A stretch of DNA of 24,245 nucleotides, from positions 1-24,245 of the forward strand of contig DHOP01000106.1 in assembly GCA_002407775.1 (NCBI GenBank), given 5' to 3'. Shown in pieces: positions 21,321 to 24,245 of this stretch. The stretch is from Prevotella sp. UBA5387 (lineage in GTDB: Bacteria; Bacteroidota; Bacteroidia; Bacteroidales; Bacteroidaceae). Made by a program: the position numbers and the translations under genes. The notes below the pieces were generated by a model. The model was not told the origin of the DNA. It made no database searches and was given only the letters and a program-made list of their open reading frames with translations. Position 1 is the first letter of the stretch. Every line of letters begins with the position of its first letter.

Positions 21321-22433
21321 ATGGAAATTTCCAAACTAGGTGAGTTTGGTCTTATAGACCGACTTACCAATGATATCAAACTAAAGAATCCCTCATCCCT
21401 TTACGGCGTGGGGGATGATTGTGCAGTGATGCATTATCCCGACTCGGAAGTGCTCATCACTACTGACATGCTTATGGAGGGAATCCATTTCGACCTCACT
21501 TATATCACCATGCAGGAGCTAGGGTACAAGGCTGCCATGGCAAATATCTCCGATGTTTTTGCTATGAATGGCACACCTCGGCAGATGACGGTGTCGCTGG
21601 CCTTAGGTAAGCGGTTCAAAGTGGAGGATCTCGACGCTTTCTACCTTGGTGTAAGGCAAGCTTGTGATAAATGGAACATCGATGTTGTGGGTGGAGACAC
21701 AACCACTTCTCTTACCGGACTCGCCATCAGCATTACTTGTGTTGGTGAGGCAAAGCATGAGGACATCGTTTACCGCAATGGAGCAAGAGAGACGGATCTT
21801 ATCTGTGTTTCCGGTAACCTGGGGGCCGCTTACATGGGGCTTCAGCTCTTGGAGCGTGAGAAAACAGTATATTATCAGCAAATCGATGATATCAACAATA
21901 AAATCAAAGAGGCTCAGAAGGATGGCAACGATGTCCTCGTGAAGCATCTACAAGAGGAGGGAGCTAAGCTTTATAACTTCCAACCGGATTTTTCCGGTAA
22001 GGAATATCTTCTAGAAAGGCAACTCAAACCTGAGGCGCGGGGTGATATTGTTTCCTTGCTTCGTGAGCACAACATTCATCCCACAGCTATGATGGATATT
22101 TCTGACGGGTTGAGTTCCGAACTTCTTCACATCTGTAAGCAAAGCAATTGTGGCTGTCGTATCTATGAGAAAAATATTCCCATAGATTATCAGACGGCTA
22201 TAATGGCAGAAGAGTTCAATATGAATGTTACAACCTGTGCAATGAATGGTGGCGAGGATTATGAACTTCTGTTCACCTGTCCAATAGGTGACCATGACAA
22301 GTTGGAGTCTCTGCTAAGTCAAGATATTAGACAAATAGGTTACATCACAAAGCCAGAACTCGGTGTCAAACTTATCTCGCGTGACCAGCAAGAGTTTGAT
22401 ATCACTGCCCAAGGATGGAATCCTTTAAAATAA
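21321..22433 (+). CDS. thiL: Thiamine-monophosphate kinase ThiL
   Basis: Phosphorylates thiamine monophosphate to the cofactor thiamine diphosphate, using ATP. The 370-residue PurM/ThiL-fold protein starts LGEFGLIDRLT, then has the metal/ATP-binding GVGDDCAV (residues 29-36), TTDMLMEGIHF (48-58), ANISDVFAMNG (75-85), VGGDTT (123-128), and MDISDGL (258-264). It is longer than the usual ThiL of about 325 residues because of a polar, helical insertion at about 183-226 (YYQQIDDINNKIKEAQKDGN...). Last gene of the operon; no other thiamine gene or TPP riboswitch is present, so its place here reflects conserved gene order and not pathway clustering. Confidence 0.95.
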   Translation: MEISKLGEFGLIDRLTNDIKLKNPSSLYGVGDDCAVMHYPDSEVLITTDMLMEGIHFDLTYITMQELGYKAAMANISDVFAMNGTPRQMTVSLALGKRFKVEDLDAFYLGVRQACDKWNIDVVGGDTTTSLTGLAISITCVGEAKHEDIVYRNGARETDLICVSGNLGAAYMGLQLLEREKTVYYQQIDDINNKIKEAQKDGNDVLVKHLQEEGAKLYNFQPDFSGKEYLLERQLKPEARGDIVSLLREHNIHPTAMMDISDGLSSELLHICKQSNCGCRIYEKNIPIDYQTAIMAEEFNMNVTTCAMNGGEDYELLFTCPIGDHDKLESLLSQDIRQIGYITKPELGVKLISRDQQEFDITAQGWNPLK

Positions 22434-22454
22434 AAGATATTGTTAATAAAGCAT

Positions 22455-22480
22455 AATGGCAGACAAATAGTTCTGCCATT
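22455..22480 (+). terminator. Terminator of the sppA-thiL operon
   Basis: AATGGCAGA (22455-22463) pairs with TCTGCCATT (22472-22480), followed by CTTTGTTTCCTT. It directly adjoins the -33 element of the tRNA-Phe promoter. Confidence 0.65.
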
Positions 22481-22481
22481 C

Positions 22482-22513
22482 TTTGTTTCCTTAAGTATTT
22501 TACGGTAAATTTG
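22482..22513 (+). promoter_or_regulatory. Promoter of tRNA-Phe
   Basis: TTTG (22482-22485), a 20-bp spacer and TAAATTTG (22506-22513) form a full -33/-7 match, 17 nt before the tRNA. Confidence 0.72.
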
Positions 22514-22530
22514 CACTCGCAAAATCAAGG

Positions 22531-22603
22531 GGTGCCTTAGCTCAGGTGGTAGAGCAATGGACTGAAAATCCATGTGTCCTTGGTTCAACTCCAAGAGGCA
22601 CCA
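22531..22603 (+). tRNA. tRNA-Phe (anticodon GAA)
   Basis: A 73-nt cloverleaf: acceptor GGTGCCT pairs with AGGCACC, D arm GCTCAGGTGGTAGAGC, anticodon stem TGGA/TCCA with loop CTGAAAA giving GAA, T arm CTTGG-TTCAACT-CCAAG, discriminator A. CCA is not encoded. Confidence 0.95.
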
Positions 22604-22618
22604 CTCCTCCTTTCATGG

Positions 22619-22650
22619 GTCCGGTTCTCGTTTTGAGGCCGGACTTTTTT
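22619..22650 (+). terminator. Terminator after tRNA-Phe
   Basis: GTCCGG (22619-22624) pairs with CCGGAC (22639-22644), with an inner CTC/GAG stem, then six T at 22645-22650. Confidence 0.8.
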
Positions 22651-22746
22651 ATTATCCAATAATCATGGCAGCTAATTCATCTTGTTTAGAGAATGTGAAA
22701 TATAGTTAAAAAGGTGGTTGTTGGTCTATTATCCGATGAATTGGTT

Positions 22747-22754
22747 TATCTTTG
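22747..22754 (+). promoter_or_regulatory. Promoter -7 element of the GH28 gene
   Basis: TATCTTTG fits TAnnTTTG with TTGTTGG about 22 bp upstream. Since transcription starts after this element, the in-frame ATG at 22718 cannot be the start, which supports the ATG at 22787. Confidence 0.62.
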
Positions 22755-22786
22755 CTAAGAATAAACAAACTCTTAACAACCTATTT

Positions 22787-24184
22787 ATGAAAAAATCTAT
22801 AGTCGCCGCTTTGGCGTTCCTTTGGGTTTCAACTTTGTCTGCCCAGACAGATTATTCATCCTATTATCGTGATCTTCCTAAACCAATGCTTGTTGTCCAG
22901 GCTCCTGTCATACCAGACTATACAGTTTATTTGACGGATTTTGGTGCAATTGGTGATGGATCGGCACTCAACACACAGGCATTTGAAAAGGCTATCTCTG
23001 CTCTCAACAAGAAAGGCGGTGGACATCTCGTAGTCCCTGCTGGTATCTGGCTCACTGGACTCATTTCGCTGAAGGACAATATTGACCTCCATTTGGATCG
23101 TAATGCACTTGTAGTTTTCTCTCCTGATAAGCGAGATCTGATAGAAGTGAATGATGGTAAGGCCGAGGACAAGGCCAGACCTAGTCTTTCTGCCTCCAAA
23201 CGAAAGAATATCTCTTTGACAGGAGAGGGTATCATCGATGGTAACGGCGAGTATTGGCGCCCTGTAAAGCGAGGAAAGATGAGTGATACAGAATGGAATC
23301 AATATCAAGCTATGGGAGGATCAGTTTCTGATAAGGGCGATCTGTGGTATCCGTTCAACCTGAAGCATTATCCTAACGTGGCTCCTAACGCTGAAGAACA
23401 AGAAAAGATGCGCGCGCATTTGGTTCGCTTTACTGATTGCGAGAATGTACTTGTACAGGGTGTAACACTTCGCAACTCAGCAAGATTCCATTTTGTTCCT
23501 CAAAGATGTAAGAACGTTATCATAGATGGCATAACGATTGCTTGTCCTTGGAACGTTCAAAATGGTGATGCGATTGATATCACCAATTGTAAGGATGTGC
23601 TTATTGTGAACAACACTATCAATGCAGGTGACGATGGCATTTGTATGAAGGGTGGCAGTGGTAAGAATGGTTTGGCTGATGGTCCATGTGAGAATATCAA
23701 TATCCAGGACAACACGGTTTTTCATGCTCATGGCGGTTTCGTCATTGGTTCTGATGTAAGTGGTGGCATGAAAAACATCTTCGTTTACAATAACACCTTT
23801 GCAGGGACTGACACTGGTCTGCGTTTCAAGAGTGCAGTCGGACGTGGTGGAACTACTGAGGATATTAATATCTCGAATATTACTATGACTGATATTAAGG
23901 ATGAAGCTATCGTTTTTCAGTGTGACTATTTTGACAACCATGTTGGTGCGAAGGCTATAGAGAATAAGGCCATGGCTTTTGCCCCCAACTTTACCGACAT
24001 ACGCATCTCCGATATAACATGCTATGGTGCTAAGACTGGTGTGAAAGCTACTGGCCAACCAGGTATGGTCCACGGTATCACCATTAAGAATAGTACTATC
24101 TTTTATACCGACAAAGATCAGGAAATATCTTCTGATTGTGATATAAAGATGGATAACGTAAAGTTCACGACATTCGCTCAATAA
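22787..24184 (+). CDS. Secreted GH28 family glycoside hydrolase (polygalacturonase-like)
   Basis: Hydrolyses galacturonan or related pectin linkages outside the cytoplasm. The 465-residue protein has a signal peptide (MKKSIVAALAFLWVSTLSAQ) and an N-terminal pectate-lyase-type opening (YLTDFGAIGDGSALNTQAF, about residues 48-66). The right-handed beta-helix carries the GH28 motifs NGDAID (259-264), GDDG with catalytic Asp282/Asp283, AHGG with His315, and the substrate-binding RFK (346-348). Catalytic residues are complete. Exo- or endo-action, or rhamnogalacturonan specificity, cannot be decided from the sequence. It has its own promoter and is not in a SusC/SusD locus within the window. Its product galacturonate would feed UxaB. 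Confidence 0.92.
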   Translation: MKKSIVAALAFLWVSTLSAQTDYSSYYRDLPKPMLVVQAPVIPDYTVYLTDFGAIGDGSALNTQAFEKAISALNKKGGGHLVVPAGIWLTGLISLKDNIDLHLDRNALVVFSPDKRDLIEVNDGKAEDKARPSLSASKRKNISLTGEGIIDGNGEYWRPVKRGKMSDTEWNQYQAMGGSVSDKGDLWYPFNLKHYPNVAPNAEEQEKMRAHLVRFTDCENVLVQGVTLRNSARFHFVPQRCKNVIIDGITIACPWNVQNGDAIDITNCKDVLIVNNTINAGDDGICMKGGSGKNGLADGPCENINIQDNTVFHAHGGFVIGSDVSGGMKNIFVYNNTFAGTDTGLRFKSAVGRGGTTEDINISNITMTDIKDEAIVFQCDYFDNHVGAKAIENKAMAFAPNFTDIRISDITCYGAKTGVKATGQPGMVHGITIKNSTIFYTDKDQEISSDCDIKMDNVKFTTFAQ

Positions 24185-24189
24185 TTCCA

Positions 24190-24245
24190 TCTGAAATTCA
24201 CCCTTTTGCGAAAGGTATCACATGGTGACTTATATCAGATTTACT
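24190..24245. repeat. Right-edge inverted repeat with a single copy of the 22-bp array motif
   Basis: ATCTGA near 24190 can pair with TCAGAT near 24235, with TCACC/GGTGA inside, forming an imperfect hairpin downstream of the GH28 gene. The loop holds TTTTGCGAAAGG (24204-24215) followed by TATCACATGG, closely matching unit 1 of the array at 111-132. It may act as a terminator; the window ends here. Confidence 0.45.

Noticed and set aside
21321..21360. Possible TPP riboswitch before thiL
   Set aside because: Only 13 nt separate punA and thiL, too short for the aptamer, and no THI-box sequence is seen.
22718..22786. Longer GH28 start at 22718
   Set aside because: The promoter -7 element at 22747-22754 lies within it, and the signal peptide begins at the ATG at 22787.
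23477..24190. 237-codon minus-strand frame opposite GH28
   Set aside because: Antisense shadow of the beta-helix repeat coding; no motifs and no promoter.

Overview
The window is a stretch of a Bacteroidota chromosome, most likely from the Prevotellaceae (Prevotella/Segatella-like). Four things support this. Bacteroidota-type promoters (-7 element TAnnTTTG, often with a TTTG -33 element) precede many genes. Purine-rich Shine-Dalgarno sites are scarce. Several families are largely restricted to this phylum (DUF6048/DUF6452 pair, DUF4199, type IX secretion plug/DUF5103). The sppA-lpxK-punA-thiL gene order also fits. Most of the region is ordinary housekeeping chromosome. The accessory part is the left end.

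Left end (1-2000): a six-unit 22-bp tandem repeat array (111-242) abuts an IS3-family insertion sequence (259-1881). The IS carries orfA/orfB on the minus strand, with a probable -1 frameshift between them. It is visibly GC-rich compared with its surroundings and is bracketed by a perfect 25-bp direct repeat, much longer than an IS3 target duplication should be.

2003-6369, minus strand: a tightly packed run of six genes read as one unit from a promoter at 6379-6386: DUF4199 membrane protein, GT2 polyprenyl-phosphate-type glycosyltransferase, DUF6452 lipoprotein, DUF6048 exported protein, ApbE flavin transferase, and a Crp/Fnr-type regulator. All but the last are membrane or envelope proteins.

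6495-7950, plus strand: a small SRP RNA immediately followed by tRNA-Thr(TGT), a terminator, then a GYF_2-PrsW membrane protease fusion with its own promoter. A 22-bp perfect inverted repeat separates it from the following convergent gene.

8157-11975, minus strand: DUF169 protein, MaoC-type hotdog hydratase, a second 22-bp-period repeat cluster, the mtnN-luxS operon (S-adenosylhomocysteine detoxification and AI-2 synthesis), and an exported phytase-like esterase.

12236-17512: type IX secretion plug protein (+), pyruvate kinase with a lysine-rich heptad tail (-), tagaturonate reductase UxaB (+) with a strong terminator, and a short-chain dehydrogenase (-).

17627-22433, plus strand: the sppA-lpxK-punA-thiL operon. 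lpxK and punA overlap out of frame by 116 nt. Then come tRNA-Phe(GAA) with its own promoter and terminator, and a secreted GH28 pectin hydrolase. GH28 and UxaB act in the same catabolic route (pectin to galacturonate to tagaturonate/altronate) but are separated by the housekeeping operon.

I did not find a clearly new multigene system. The most unusual items are the two unrelated arrays that share a 22-bp period, the long direct repeat around the IS, promoters that almost touch start codons (possible leaderless mRNAs for mtnN-luxS and the SDR gene), and an Asp at the purine-specificity position of the nucleoside phosphorylase.
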